A stretch of DNA of 64,000 nucleotides from Streptomyces chartreusis (GTDB lineage Bacteria; Actinomycetota; Actinomycetes; Streptomycetales; Streptomycetaceae): positions 8,308,001 to 8,372,000 of the forward strand of contig NZ_CP023689.1 of the NCBI RefSeq assembly GCF_008704715.1, read 5' to 3'. How positions within the stretch are numbered: position 1 is the stretch's first letter; every line of letters starts with the position of its first letter. The translations under genes were made by a program, and so were the position numbers. The notes beneath the pieces were generated by a model that worked only from the letters and a program-made list of their open reading frames with translations, ran no database searches and was not told where the DNA came from. Below, piece after piece: positions 1 to 8,602 of this stretch.

Positions 1-99
1 GGGGGTGTTGCCGGGTGCGTGGGGGACTGCGGGGCCGTCGTGGCCGGTCGCGCAGTTCCCCGCGCCCCTGAGGCCCGCACTCTCACCGACAATGGAGGA

Positions 100-945
100 G
101 TGAACGACTCGATACCCGTCTCCCGGACCACGGACCACGGCTTCACCAAGCTCATGCCCGACGTCGATCGGAAGCGGGCCTGGTTGCTCACCGTCGACGG
201 GGCGCCTCAGTCGTACGTCGATCTTGACGATCCGGAGTACCTGGAATTCGAGTACACCCGCCGGCTCGGACACGTCCTGGACACCGCCGCGGAGGCGGGG
301 CGTGCACTGGACGTGGTGCATCTCGGCGGCGGGGCGCTGACCCTGCCCAGGTACGTGGCGGCCACCCGGCCCGGTTCCCGGCAGGACGTCGTCGAGGCGG
401 ATCGGGGGCTGCTGGAGCTGGTCGTCGAGTATCTGCCGCTGCCCGCGGGGGCCGGTGTCGCGCTGCACGCCGCCGACGCGCGGGCCTGGCTGGAAGCGGC
501 TCCCGCGGGCTCTGCGGACATCCTCGTCGCCGACGTGTTCGGTGGCTCCCGGGTGCCCGCCCATCTGACGTCCGTCGAGTACGCCCGGCACGCCGCACGG
601 GTGCTCAGGAGCGACGGGGTCTACCTTGCCAATCTCGCCGATGCCGCGCCGTTCGCCTTCCTGCGGTCCCAACTCGCCAACTTCGCCGCCGTGTTCGAGG
701 AGCTCGCCCTGATCGCCGAACCCGGCGTGCTGCGCGGGCGGCGGTTCGGGAACGCGGTGCTGGTGGCCGCGCACCGGCCGCTCGACACGGCGGCCCTCGC
801 CCGGCTCATGGCCGGCGACGCCTTCCCGGCCCGGGTCGAACACGGCGCCGCCCTGCGGCAGTTCATCGGTGGGGCGAGGCCGGTGCGGGACGAGGACGCC
901 GTGCCCTCACCCGAGCCCCCCGACGGCGCTTTCAGCATCGGCTGA
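100..945 (+). CDS. Spermidine-synthase-like (PABS fold) protein
   Basis: A soluble Rossmann-fold protein of about 281 residues resembling the polyamine-synthase/SAM-methyltransferase family. It has a nucleotide-binding glycine loop (HLGGGALTLPRYVA, about residue 72), an acidic VEAD further on, and a VADVFGG strand end. The N-terminal lid domain of true spermidine synthases is short and I see no convincing diamine-binding signature, so aminopropyl transfer is not established. The open frame reaches back to base 19, but the VNDSIPVSRTTDHG start (GTG at 100) matches the N-terminus I recall for this family. The GGAGG at 94 is only one base from that GTG, so the start is uncertain; an ATG at 154 is an alternative. 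Its 3' end overlaps the convergent MFS gene by 39 bases. Confidence 0.7.
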   Translation: MNDSIPVSRTTDHGFTKLMPDVDRKRAWLLTVDGAPQSYVDLDDPEYLEFEYTRRLGHVLDTAAEAGRALDVVHLGGGALTLPRYVAATRPGSRQDVVEADRGLLELVVEYLPLPAGAGVALHAADARAWLEAAPAGSADILVADVFGGSRVPAHLTSVEYARHAARVLRSDGVYLANLADAAPFAFLRSQLANFAAVFEELALIAEPGVLRGRRFGNAVLVAAHRPLDTAALARLMAGDAFPARVEHGAALRQFIGGARPVRDEDAVPSPEPPDGAFSIG

Positions 946-2244
946 GCCGACCCGGTCGCTCGCGGACACGTGCTTGGTACGGCGGCGGAGGTCGCGCACG
1001 TCCGGCACGCACAGCACCGCCGCCGTGACCACGACCACCAGCGCGGCGCAGCCCCACAGCGCCGACGTGCGCCCGAACGCCGTCTCCGCCGGGCCGGCCA
1101 GGGCCGTCGCCAGCGGCACCAGCGCGACCGAGCCGAACCAGTCGTAGGCGGCGACCCGGGACAGCTTGTCCTCCGGTATCTCCTGATGGAGCGCCGTCAT
1201 CCAGGACACGCCGAACACCTCCAGCGTCACGCCGGTCAGGAACATCACCGCGCAGAGCACGGAGATCGGCGCCGGTACCGCCAGCGCGGCGGAGGGCAGG
1301 GCGAGCGGGAAGACGCACAGGGTGCCGGCGAGCAGGAGGCGACGCGGCTTCCAGCGGGTCATCAGCAGGGCGCCCGCGACGGTGCCCGCTCCGAAGAAGC
1401 CGAGGGCGAGACCCCAGGGACCGGCCCCGCCCAGATGGTCCCGGGCGACCAGGGGGCCGTAGACGGCGTCGGCCGCGCCCACGACCGCGTTCGCGATGGA
1501 GAACTGCACGACGATGCCCCACAGCCACGGCCGCCCGGCGAACTCCCGCCAGCCCTCGCGCAGATCGGCGAGCATCCCGCCGCCCCGCACCCGCTGCGGT
1601 ATGTGACCGACGTCCAGGAACGCACGCATCGACCCGGCGACCGCGAAGGCCGCCGCGTCCGCCGCCAGCACCCAGCCGGGCCCGATCGCGGCCACCATGG
1701 CACCGCCCAGCGCGGCACCGCCGACCGCCGCGCCCTGCATCGCCATCCGGAACACCGCGAACGCCCTGCTCGCCTGCTCGCCCTCGACCGACGACAGCAG
1801 CATGCCCTCGGCCGCCGGGCTGAAGAACGCCTGACCGGTGCCCCCGAGGGCCGTGAGCAGCATCATCTGCCACAGCTCGGCCTCCCCGGACAGCACCAGT
1901 ACGGCGAAGGCGGCCTGCGAGAGACAGTTCAGGGCGTTGGCCGCGACCATCACCCGGTGCCGGGGGAGGCGGTCCGCGACGGCGCCGCCGATCAGCAGGA
2001 ACAGCACCAGCGGCAGGGTGCGGGCGGCGGCCACCAGGCCCACGTCGCCACCGTCGCCGCCGGCCTCCAGCACCGCGAACGCCGCGGCGATCAGCGCGCC
2101 GTGGCTGCCGAGGTTCGTGACGAACGCGGCGGCGGTCAGGAGGCTGTAGTTGCGGCCCGCCCAGGCGGGGCGGCGGGAACGACGGCGGAGGTCGACGGGG
2201 GAGGTCACCGGCAGACTATCCCCGCCCCGGCCCCGATCTGCCAA
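907..2244 (-). CDS. MFS transporter (MFS_3/EntS-like exporter)
   Basis: A 445-residue integral membrane protein with about twelve hydrophobic segments. The first (near NYSLLTAAAFVTNLGSH) is followed by the family's cytoplasmic loop DRLPRHRVMVAANALN, an A-like motif typical of drug and siderophore exporters of the MFS_3 (EntS) group. The substrate is unknown, but export of a small molecule is the usual role. An internal GTG at 2208 (start of VTSPVDLRRRSRRP) may be the true start, because the first 12 residues are poorly conserved-looking. It is transcribed towards the spermidine-synthase-like gene, and the two coding ends overlap, so there is no room for a terminator between them. Confidence 0.85.
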   Translation of the reverse strand: MADRGRGGDSLPVTSPVDLRRRSRRPAWAGRNYSLLTAAAFVTNLGSHGALIAAAFAVLEAGGDGGDVGLVAAARTLPLVLFLLIGGAVADRLPRHRVMVAANALNCLSQAAFAVLVLSGEAELWQMMLLTALGGTGQAFFSPAAEGMLLSSVEGEQASRAFAVFRMAMQGAAVGGAALGGAMVAAIGPGWVLAADAAAFAVAGSMRAFLDVGHIPQRVRGGGMLADLREGWREFAGRPWLWGIVVQFSIANAVVGAADAVYGPLVARDHLGGAGPWGLALGFFGAGTVAGALLMTRWKPRRLLLAGTLCVFPLALPSAALAVPAPISVLCAVMFLTGVTLEVFGVSWMTALHQEIPEDKLSRVAAYDWFGSVALVPLATALAGPAETAFGRTSALWGCAALVVVVTAAVLCVPDVRDLRRRTKHVSASDRVGSADAESAVGGLG

Positions 2245-2393
2245 GCCGACCGCAGGTCAGGGGCGCGATGAGCGCCGCTCCGGCCGCCCGCGTGCCGCCC
2301 TGACGGGGTCGTGGGACGGCTGCGCGGATACGACGCTCGTCACATCGTGCGCAGCCTGTTCCCAAATTCCTACTCATGGGTAACATGGCCGTC

Positions 2394-2846
2394 ATGAGCG
2401 CAGACCAGATGTCCATCGGCGAGATGCTCGCCGCCACCGTGCCCATGGCCCGGACCCTGAACCTCCAGTTCCTGGAGACCACGCCGGACAAGGCCGTGGT
2501 GGCTCTGCCGGACCAGAGCGACTACCACAACCACGTGGGCGGGCCGCACGCCGGCGCGATGTTCACGCTCGGCGAGTCCGCCAGCGGCGCGATCGTGCTG
2601 GCCGCGTTCGGTGACCAGCTCTCGCGGGCCGTGCCGCTCGCCGTCAGCGCCGAGATCGCCTACAAGAAGCTCGCCATGGGTGCCGTCACCGCCACCGCGA
2701 CGCTGGGCCGCCCGGCCGCCGAGGTCGTCGCGGAGCTGGACGCGGGGGAGCGCCCCGAGTTCCCGGTGACGATCGAGATCCAGCGTGGGGACGGTGCCGT
2801 CACCGGCGTCATGACCGTCGTGTGGACCCTGCGTCCTAACAGCTGA
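2394..2846 (+). CDS. Hotdog-fold thioesterase (DUF4442-type)
   Basis: A cytoplasmic protein of 150 residues with a single hotdog domain, probably an acyl-CoA thioesterase. The central segment YHNHVGGPHAGAMFTLGES is the substrate-binding helix typical of the PaaI/DUF4442 hotdog group, followed by the strand region AVSAEIAYKKLAMG. The substrate cannot be read from sequence. In-frame ATGs occur at 2376, 2385 and 2394, and none has a Shine-Dalgarno. A TAACAT hexamer seven bases before 2394 would suit a leaderless transcript, so I chose that start. A strong hairpin with a T-run follows the stop. Confidence 0.75.
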   Translation: MSADQMSIGEMLAATVPMARTLNLQFLETTPDKAVVALPDQSDYHNHVGGPHAGAMFTLGESASGAIVLAAFGDQLSRAVPLAVSAEIAYKKLAMGAVTATATLGRPAAEVVAELDAGERPEFPVTIEIQRGDGAVTGVMTVVWTLRPNS

Positions 2847-2889
2847 GTTCCGGCAGGACGGCAGCACGGCAGCACGGCATCGCAGTGAG

Positions 2890-2919
2890 CAGGGGCCCCG
2901 CGCGGGCCCCTGTGCTTTT
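2890..2919 (+). terminator. Rho-independent terminator between thioesterase gene and galU
   Basis: A perfect 9-bp stem (CAGGGGCCC / GGGCCCCTG) with a five-base CGCGC loop is followed by TTTT at 2916-2919. It lies between two convergent genes and can serve both. Confidence 0.8.
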
Positions 2920-2936
2920 CGTCCCGGGCCGCTCCC

Positions 2937-3893
2937 TCAGGCCGCGAGCCGCTTTCGTTCGGCTCCGCCGTCCGCCAGGCCCGCCACGAACTCCTTCAGC
3001 CAGGCCGTGAACTCCGGTCCCAGGTCCGGCCGTTCGCACGCCAGCCGCACCACCGTGCGCAGATAGTCGACCTTGTCGCCGGTGTCGTAGCGCAGGCCGT
3101 CGAACACGACGCCGTGGACCGTGCCGCCCGCCGCCAGGTCCTGAAGGGCGTCGGTGAGCTGGATCTCGCCGCCGCGGCCGGGCGGGGTGCGCTCCAGGAC
3201 GCCGAACACGGCCGGGTCGAGGACATAGCGGCCGATGACGGCGTAATGGCTCGGCGCGTCCTCGCGTGACGGCTTCTCCACCAGGCCGGTGACCCGGACC
3301 ACGCCGTCCTCGCCGGTCGGTTCGGCGGCCGCGCAGCCGTAGAGGTGGATCTGCTCCGGCGGGACCTCCATCAGGGCGATCACGCTGCCCTCGCGGCGGT
3401 CGCGCACCTCCAGCATCCGGCTCAGCAGGGTTTCGCGCGGGTCGATGAGGTCGTCGCCCAGCAGCACGGCGAACGGCTGGTCGCCGACGTGATGGCGGGC
3501 GCACAGCACCGCGTGGCCGAGGCCGAGCGGGTCGCCCTGGCGGATGTGGTGGATGTCGGCGAGCCGGGCAGGGTCGCGCACCGCGTCCAGCCGTACGGAA
3601 TCACCCTTGGCCGCGAGGGCCTGCTCCAGCTCGAAGGCGTTGTCGAAGTGGTCCTCGATGGCCCGCTTGTGCCGGCCGGTGATCATCAGCACGTCGTCGA
3701 GACCGGCCGCCGCGGCCTCCTCGACGACGTACTGGATGGCCGGCTTGTCGACGACCGGCAGCATCTCCTTGGGCGTCGCCTTCGTCGCGGGCAGGAAGCG
3801 GGTCCCGAGGCCCGCGGCGGGGATCACGGCCTTGCGGACCGTGCGGGGTGAAGCGGGGGCGGGTGTCGTGTGGGGGACGATCATGCGGCCCAT
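2937..3893 (-). CDS. galU: UTP--glucose-1-phosphate uridylyltransferase
   Basis: Makes UDP-glucose from UTP and glucose-1-phosphate, the precursor for cell-envelope glycans and UDP-galactose. Visible family motifs: the nucleotide-binding AVIPAAGLGTRFLPATKATPKE near the N-terminus, PVVDKPAIQYVVEEA, the LLGDDLI catalytic segment, GLVEKP, and GGEIQLTDAL near the sugar site. At about 318 residues it is of normal GalU length. The frame is open back to 4148, but that extension is not family-like; ATGs at 3893 (MGRMIVP) and 3884 are the plausible starts. The upstream region is long and full of dyads (3984-3997, 4029-4046, 4140-4160), which suggests regulation. Confidence 0.93.
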   Translation of the reverse strand: MGRMIVPHTTPAPASPRTVRKAVIPAAGLGTRFLPATKATPKEMLPVVDKPAIQYVVEEAAAAGLDDVLMITGRHKRAIEDHFDNAFELEQALAAKGDSVRLDAVRDPARLADIHHIRQGDPLGLGHAVLCARHHVGDQPFAVLLGDDLIDPRETLLSRMLEVRDRREGSVIALMEVPPEQIHLYGCAAAEPTGEDGVVRVTGLVEKPSREDAPSHYAVIGRYVLDPAVFGVLERTPPGRGGEIQLTDALQDLAAGGTVHGVVFDGLRYDTGDKVDYLRTVVRLACERPDLGPEFTAWLKEFVAGLADGGAERKRLAA

Positions 3894-3983
3894 GCTGCGG
3901 CACCCGGATGAGAGCGGGCCGGGAGAAACCTCGGAGCTTGCTGTGCGGTATGCGGAGTTGAAGATTCCGTGAATCGATGTTCC

Positions 3984-3997
3984 TTGTGTGCACACAA
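3984..3997. promoter_or_regulatory. Perfect 14-bp palindrome upstream of galU
   Basis: TTGTGTGCACACAA reads the same on both strands. It sits 91 bases upstream of the galU start, in the galU/lectin-protein intergenic region. This is the form expected of a dimeric regulator's operator; the regulator is unknown. Confidence 0.5.
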
Positions 3998-4028
3998 CTT
4001 GACGGTCAGTCCGGTTGTGATTTCGAAA

Positions 4029-4160
4029 GCCGGTACGGATACCGGCGGTAACTCCTTTTGAATTTCTCGCTTTTTGAACGTCGGTCACCGAACTTCTTGT
4101 TTCCTGTGCGTAGCTTGTGCGAAAGTGAGCGACCCGAAAGCCGGTCAACTGATGACCGGC
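4029..4160. promoter_or_regulatory. Two related dyads sharing GCCGGT/ACCGGC half-sites
   Basis: The 351-base gap 3894-4244 carries, besides the 14-bp palindrome, two inverted repeats built on the same half-site. GCCGGTA-CGGA-TACCGGC covers 4029-4046 and GCCGGTCA-ACTGA-TGACCGGC covers 4140-4160. The second could fold into an 8-bp hairpin that covers an alternative ATG at 4152. I saw no convincing -35/-10 pair here, although the gap is less G+C-rich than its surroundings. Confidence 0.4.
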
Positions 4161-4244
4161 CTAGGTATGCACCAATCAGGCGCCTGCTTTTCCGAAGGAC
4201 GTGCAATCCCCGTGCCGTCCTGCGGCTGGGAAGGAAATGGTTCA

Positions 4245-6116
4245 GTGCAATCCCCCTACCCCCCACGACCGCCGTACCCGCCACGGCCCGGGGCGAGCCC
4301 CGGTGAGTCCGACCGCGATCTCGTCGCGAGCCTGGGCGAGGGCGGTACGGACTCCCGCGCCGTCGCGCTGCTGATGGCGCGGCACTGGCGTGCGACCCAC
4401 GACTACGCGGCCATCTGCCTCGCCACCACGGAGAGTTCGGCCCCCATGGTGGCCGCCGCCGCGTTCCGACGCGTGCTGCGCCGGCCGGCCCCCGGCGCGC
4501 TGCGCCCGCAACTCCTCGTCGCCGTACGGGACATGGTGAAGGAGTGGGCGGCCGACGACGGAATTTCCGCTCTGCTGCCGGAACTCGGCAAACCGACCGG
4601 CGGGCGTGGGCTGCGCGCCGCGAGGCCCACGACGCCCGAAAGGCGGCAAATCGCCGAGCGCGCGTTCCGGGCCCTTTCGGGCGCTTCGCAATGCCTCCTC
4701 TGGCACACCGAGGTCGAAGCGGAACCGATAACCATACCCGCCGGTCTGCTGGGGGTCGACACGCCCACGGCGTCGGCCGCTCTGGAGGGAGTGCGCGAGC
4801 AATTCCGCAGGGGTTGCGTCCGCGCCCACGGCGAACTCGCGCCCAGCCGGGAATGCCGCTACTACAACCGCCTCCTCGACGTCCCCATTCGCCGCGGCGG
4901 CGCACTGCTGCCCGATGTCCAGCAGCATCTGATGGAGTGCCGCTACTGCCGGCATGCCGCCGAGCAGCTCAGCCATTTCGAGGGCGGCCTGGAGGTACTG
5001 CTCGCCGAGACCGTGCTCGGCTGGGGCGCCCGCCGCTATCTCGACTCCCGGCCCGGCCGGGGCGGCTCCTCGGCATGCGACCGTCGCCGGCGGGGCGGAC
5101 GCCACCGCCCGGAACGCCTCGCCCCACCGCGGACACGCGGCAGGGCGGTCGCCGTGGGCGTCGGTCTGACCTCCCTCGTCCTGCTCGTGACCGTGCTCAC
5201 CGCCAAGGGCTGGTCCGACGAGAACGGCGTCCCTGAGGCACGCGCCACCTGGGGCGTGGCCAGCGGCAGGACCGTCGACCCCGGCACCGTGTCCGAGCCC
5301 TCGTCCGGTGGCACCCCGTCCGCCGCCTCGGCCGAGGACCCCGTCGAGATCGCCCAGGGCAGGCTCCGCAACCTCGACGGAGGACTCTGCCTCGACCTCC
5401 GCGCCGGCCGGGTCCGCACCGGAGCGCCGGCGGAACTGACGGAGTGCTCGAACGCCGCGTCCCAGCAGTGGTCGTACCAGGACGACGGCGTGCTGCGCAG
5501 CGCGGTCGACCCGACCCTCTGCCTCGACTCCGACGAGGACAGGGTCGTCCTGGCGAACTGCCTCGCCCACGCCGGCGAGACGCGCTACGACCTCACGGTC
5601 CACGGCGAGCTGCTTTTGCGCGGGGCCGAGCGGCTCGCGGTCGCGCACGGCAAGGACGGCAGCGTGATCGTCGCCGAACGCGACGGCTCCGAGGCCCAGC
5701 GCTGGATGCTCGACGGCGGCCTGGCGGACGTCGGCGGAAAGGAGACACGGGACAAGGGCCTCCGGCAGGGCGACGACGACGGGCGGGGCGACAAGCAGGG
5801 TGACGAAGAAGGACACGGCGGCAAGAAGGGCGGCGAAGAGGGGCGCGGCGACAACAAGGAACAGGACATCGCGCCCGTCGAGCCCGACCGTGGGTCCCCG
5901 CACGACCCCATCCCCGAACCGCCCGGCGCCGAGCCCACGCAGGAGGGGCCGGATCAACCGGCCGAGCCCGCGCCGTCGCGGTACGAGACGCGGTACGTCC
6001 AGGCCGACTCCGGGGACGGGGCTGCGGCCGTCGCGCCCCTTCCCGCCCAGGTGACGGACATGGCGTCCACGGCTGTGGGTGCCGCCGCGACGCCGCTCGA
6101 CTCCGTCCTCCCGTAG
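4245..6116 (+). CDS. Membrane-anchored protein with sigma-like N-terminus and ricin-type lectin domain
   Basis: About 623 residues. Order of parts: proline-rich start (PYPPRPPYPPRPG); a helical region resembling the sigma-factor-like N-termini of some streptomycete lectin proteins (DRDLVASLGEGG, then a helix-turn-helix-like stretch); an anti-sigma-like zinc finger HLMECRYCRHA near residue 228 (H-x3-C-x2-C); one transmembrane helix near 300-320 (VAVGVGLTSLVLLVTVL); a ricin-type beta-trefoil near 370-490 with CLDL/CLDS and QQW/QRW repeats; and a highly charged K/D/E/G tail. Such proteins are thought to sense or bind carbohydrate outside the cell, but the role is unknown. GTG 4245 is preceded by AAGGA; ATGs at 4152 and 4167 are alternatives. 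A hairpin terminator follows. Confidence 0.7.
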   Translation: MQSPYPPRPPYPPRPGASPGESDRDLVASLGEGGTDSRAVALLMARHWRATHDYAAICLATTESSAPMVAAAAFRRVLRRPAPGALRPQLLVAVRDMVKEWAADDGISALLPELGKPTGGRGLRAARPTTPERRQIAERAFRALSGASQCLLWHTEVEAEPITIPAGLLGVDTPTASAALEGVREQFRRGCVRAHGELAPSRECRYYNRLLDVPIRRGGALLPDVQQHLMECRYCRHAAEQLSHFEGGLEVLLAETVLGWGARRYLDSRPGRGGSSACDRRRRGGRHRPERLAPPRTRGRAVAVGVGLTSLVLLVTVLTAKGWSDENGVPEARATWGVASGRTVDPGTVSEPSSGGTPSAASAEDPVEIAQGRLRNLDGGLCLDLRAGRVRTGAPAELTECSNAASQQWSYQDDGVLRSAVDPTLCLDSDEDRVVLANCLAHAGETRYDLTVHGELLLRGAERLAVAHGKDGSVIVAERDGSEAQRWMLDGGLADVGGKETRDKGLRQGDDDGRGDKQGDEEGHGGKKGGEEGRGDNKEQDIAPVEPDRGSPHDPIPEPPGAEPTQEGPDQPAEPAPSRYETRYVQADSGDGAAAVAPLPAQVTDMASTAVGAAATPLDSVLP

Positions 6117-6130
6117 GCGGAATCCGGTAC

Positions 6131-6159
6131 CAGGGGCCGCTCCGCCGGAGTGGCCCCTG
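6131..6159 (+). terminator. Hairpin terminator after the lectin-domain gene
   Basis: CAGGGGCC / GGCCCCTG arms extend inward through CTCC/GGAG, with one G-T pair, giving a stem of about 13 bp around a GCC loop. It starts 15 bases after the stop codon. Confidence 0.7.
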
Positions 6160-6284
6160 CCCCGGCTTCGCTTCCTGACGTCATTCGGCCGTTTCTCGTT
6201 CACATCATTGACACGAGTCACCGTGGTTCATAGTTTTCCCGCCGCGCCAGTGCAGTCCCATGCTCACCAAGCGGAGGTGGACCG

Positions 6285-7877
6285 GTGATACGTCGTTCGT
6301 CCGTCGCACTGTTGGCCCTGGCGGCCGCGCTCGTCACGCCCGTGCCGGCGCAGGCAGCCGGCCCACCACTCGTCCGTACCGACGCGGGCTGGGTGCGGGG
6401 CGAAGACACCGCGGAGGGGCGGCAGTTCCTCGGCATCCCCTTCGCGGAGCCGCCCGTCGGCGGACTCCGCTGGCGGGAGCCGCGTCCCGTGCGGCCCTGG
6501 CAAGGTGTGCGGGGCGCCGGGGACTTCGGCAACAAGTGTGTGCAGAGCGCGAGTTGGGACCCCGGCTATGAGCAGCCGAGCCACACCGAGGACTGCCTCG
6601 ACCTCAATGTGTACGCCCCCGAGGGCGCCGCCAAGCGTGCGGTCCTGGTCTGGTTCCACGGTGGCGGGCTCACCGCCGGCGCCGGTCAGGACGTCGTCCC
6701 CGACACCTTCGCGCGCCGCACCGGCACCGTGGTCGTGACCGCCAACTACCGCCTCGGCGCCATGGGCTTCCTCGCCACCGACGGCCTCGACGGCGAGGCC
6801 CGCGACGGGGTCTCCGGCAACTTCGGCATGCTCGACCAGCAGGCCGCGCTGCGCTGGGTACGGGCCAACATCGCACGCTTCGGCGGTGACCCGGGCCGCG
6901 TCACCATCGCGGGCGAGTCGGCGGGCGGCCGCTCCGTCTGCACCCAGCTCGCCTCACCGACGGCGAAGGGCCTCTTCCGCGCCGGGATCATCCAGAGCGG
7001 GGTGTACGGCGACTGCGGTGCCCGCACCCACGGGACGGCCGTGGCCCAGGGTGCCGCCTTCGCGCAGAAGCTCGGCTGCGCGGACCCGGCGGACCAGGTC
7101 GGCCGGGCGGTCACGGCGGACCTCGCCTGTCTGCGCGCCAAGCCGGCCGCCGAGATCCTGGCCGCGCAGAACGGGTTCGACTGGGCGCCGGTGGCCGGCG
7201 GCGCCTTCCTGCCGCGCCAGCCGGAGGAGGCGTTCGCGCGAGGGGCCGCGGCCGGCGTTCCTGTCATGAACGGCGCCAACCAGGACGAGGGCCGGCTGTT
7301 CGCCTTCGCCCGGTTCGACCTGAACGGCACCCCGCTCACCGCCGAGCAGTACCCGGCCGTGATGCGCTCGGACTTCGGCGACGAGGCCCTCGCGGCCTAC
7401 CCGCTGTCGGCCCACCCCTCACCGACCATCGCCCACGCCACCGCCCAGGGCGACCAGCTCTTCGCCTGCCCGGCGCTCCGCCTCGACGGCACGCTCGCCG
7501 GACGCGGCAAGGTCTACGCGTACGAGTTCGCCGACCGCACATCGCCGCCCTTCGCCTCGCTGCGGAACCTCGGCACCGACTTCGACTTCGGCGCGACCCA
7601 CGTCAACGAGGTGCAGTACCTCTTCAAGCACTTCGGCCTGCGGACCCCGCTGAACGCCGAGCAGCGGACGCTGGCCCGGCAGATGATCCAGTACTGGGGC
7701 TCCTTCGTGCGGGACGGGGTGCCGCGCGCGGCGGGCGAGCCCGCGATGCCCGCCGGGTCCGGCACGGTGCTGGTCCTGCGCACCTCGTCCGCCGGCGGGA
7801 ACGTGCCGAGCGCCACCGTGCACAGTGAGCATCGGTGCAACCTCTGGGACGCCGAGACCGTCACACAGAGCGGGTAG
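6285..7877 (+). CDS. Secreted type-B carboxylesterase
   Basis: An extracellular serine esterase of 530 residues, the usual length for the para-nitrobenzyl esterase/carboxylesterase family. A Sec signal peptide (MIRRSSVALLALAAAL...PAQA) precedes the mature enzyme. Family landmarks: FLGIPFAEPPVGGLRW, EDCLDLNVY, the oxyanion loop WFHGGG, nucleophile elbow AGESAGG with Ser212, an acidic residue in NQDEGRLF, and a histidine in FGATHVNEV. The GTG start has GGAGG eight bases upstream. It is a monocistronic unit closed by a 15-bp hairpin. Confidence 0.9.
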   Translation: MIRRSSVALLALAAALVTPVPAQAAGPPLVRTDAGWVRGEDTAEGRQFLGIPFAEPPVGGLRWREPRPVRPWQGVRGAGDFGNKCVQSASWDPGYEQPSHTEDCLDLNVYAPEGAAKRAVLVWFHGGGLTAGAGQDVVPDTFARRTGTVVVTANYRLGAMGFLATDGLDGEARDGVSGNFGMLDQQAALRWVRANIARFGGDPGRVTIAGESAGGRSVCTQLASPTAKGLFRAGIIQSGVYGDCGARTHGTAVAQGAAFAQKLGCADPADQVGRAVTADLACLRAKPAAEILAAQNGFDWAPVAGGAFLPRQPEEAFARGAAAGVPVMNGANQDEGRLFAFARFDLNGTPLTAEQYPAVMRSDFGDEALAAYPLSAHPSPTIAHATAQGDQLFACPALRLDGTLAGRGKVYAYEFADRTSPPFASLRNLGTDFDFGATHVNEVQYLFKHFGLRTPLNAEQRTLARQMIQYWGSFVRDGVPRAAGEPAMPAGSGTVLVLRTSSAGGNVPSATVHSEHRCNLWDAETVTQSG

Positions 7878-7882
7878 GCTTC

Positions 7883-7916
7883 CCCGGCGCACGCTCGCGT
7901 TCGAGCGTGCGCCGGG
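7883..7916 (+). terminator. 15-bp perfect hairpin between esterase and dedA-like genes
   Basis: CCCGGCGCACGCTCG pairs perfectly with its complement across a CGTT tetraloop, six bases after the esterase stop. There is no T-run, as is common for streptomycete terminators. The dedA-like gene starts 33 bases further on. Confidence 0.7.
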
Positions 7917-7949
7917 AACACAGGGTCCAGCACACGAGAGGAAGCGGCG

Positions 7950-8594
7950 TTGCACGTCCAGGAATGGCTCGAAACGGTGCCCCCGCTGGCGATCTATCTG
8001 CTGGTCGGCCTGGTCATCGGCCTGGAGAGCCTGGGCATCCCGCTGCCCGGCGAGATCATCCTGGTCTCCTCGGCGCTGCTCGCCTCGCAGCACGGTGAGA
8101 TCGACCCCTTCGTGCTCGGCGCCTGCGCCAGCGCGGGAGCGATCATCGGCGACTCCATCGGCTACGCCATCGGCCGCAAGGGCGGTCGCCCCCTGCTGGC
8201 CTGGCTGGGCTCCAAGTTCCCCAGACACTTCAGCGAGGCCCACATCGCGACGGCCGAGCGCTCCTTCCAGAAGTGGGGCATGTGGGCCGTCTTCTTCGGC
8301 CGCTTCGTCGCCCTGCTGCGCATCTTCGCCGGCCCGCTCGCGGGTGTGCTGCGGATGCCGTACTGGAAGTTCCTCACCGCCAACGTCCTCGGCGGCATCG
8401 TCTGGGCGGGCGGCACCACGGCCGTCATCTACTACGTCGGAGTGGTGGCCGAGTCCTGGCTGAAGCGCTTCTCGTGGCTGGGCCTGGTGGCGGCGGTCCT
8501 GGTCGGCCTGACGTCGATGCTGATCCTCAAGCGCAGGGCGAAGAAGACGCAGCTCGCCCACCAGGAGCCGGAACCGGTGGCCGCCGCGGACTGA
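7950..8594 (+). CDS. DedA-family membrane protein
   Basis: A 214-residue inner-membrane protein of the DedA/SNARE-associated (VTT) family, linked in other bacteria to undecaprenyl-phosphate or phospholipid flipping and envelope homeostasis. Recognisable parts: ESLGIPLPGEIILVSSALLAS, the glycine-rich re-entrant segment GDSIGYAIGRKGG, and FFGRFVALLRIFAGPLAGV, the conserved F-x-GRF-x-P-like segment. Several hydrophobic helices fill the rest. The TTG start at 7950 is chosen because GAGAGGA lies nine bases upstream. Confidence 0.85.
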   Translation: MHVQEWLETVPPLAIYLLVGLVIGLESLGIPLPGEIILVSSALLASQHGEIDPFVLGACASAGAIIGDSIGYAIGRKGGRPLLAWLGSKFPRHFSEAHIATAERSFQKWGMWAVFFGRFVALLRIFAGPLAGVLRMPYWKFLTANVLGGIVWAGGTTAVIYYVGVVAESWLKRFSWLGLVAAVLVGLTSMLILKRRAKKTQLAHQEPEPVAAAD

Positions 8595-8602
8595 AGCGCC
8601 CC

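Noticed and set aside
4242..6221. 659-codon reverse frame opposite the lectin-domain gene
   Set aside because: Composition is Arg/Gly/Ala-rich shadow coding; the forward frame has ricin and zinc-finger motifs and a good start.
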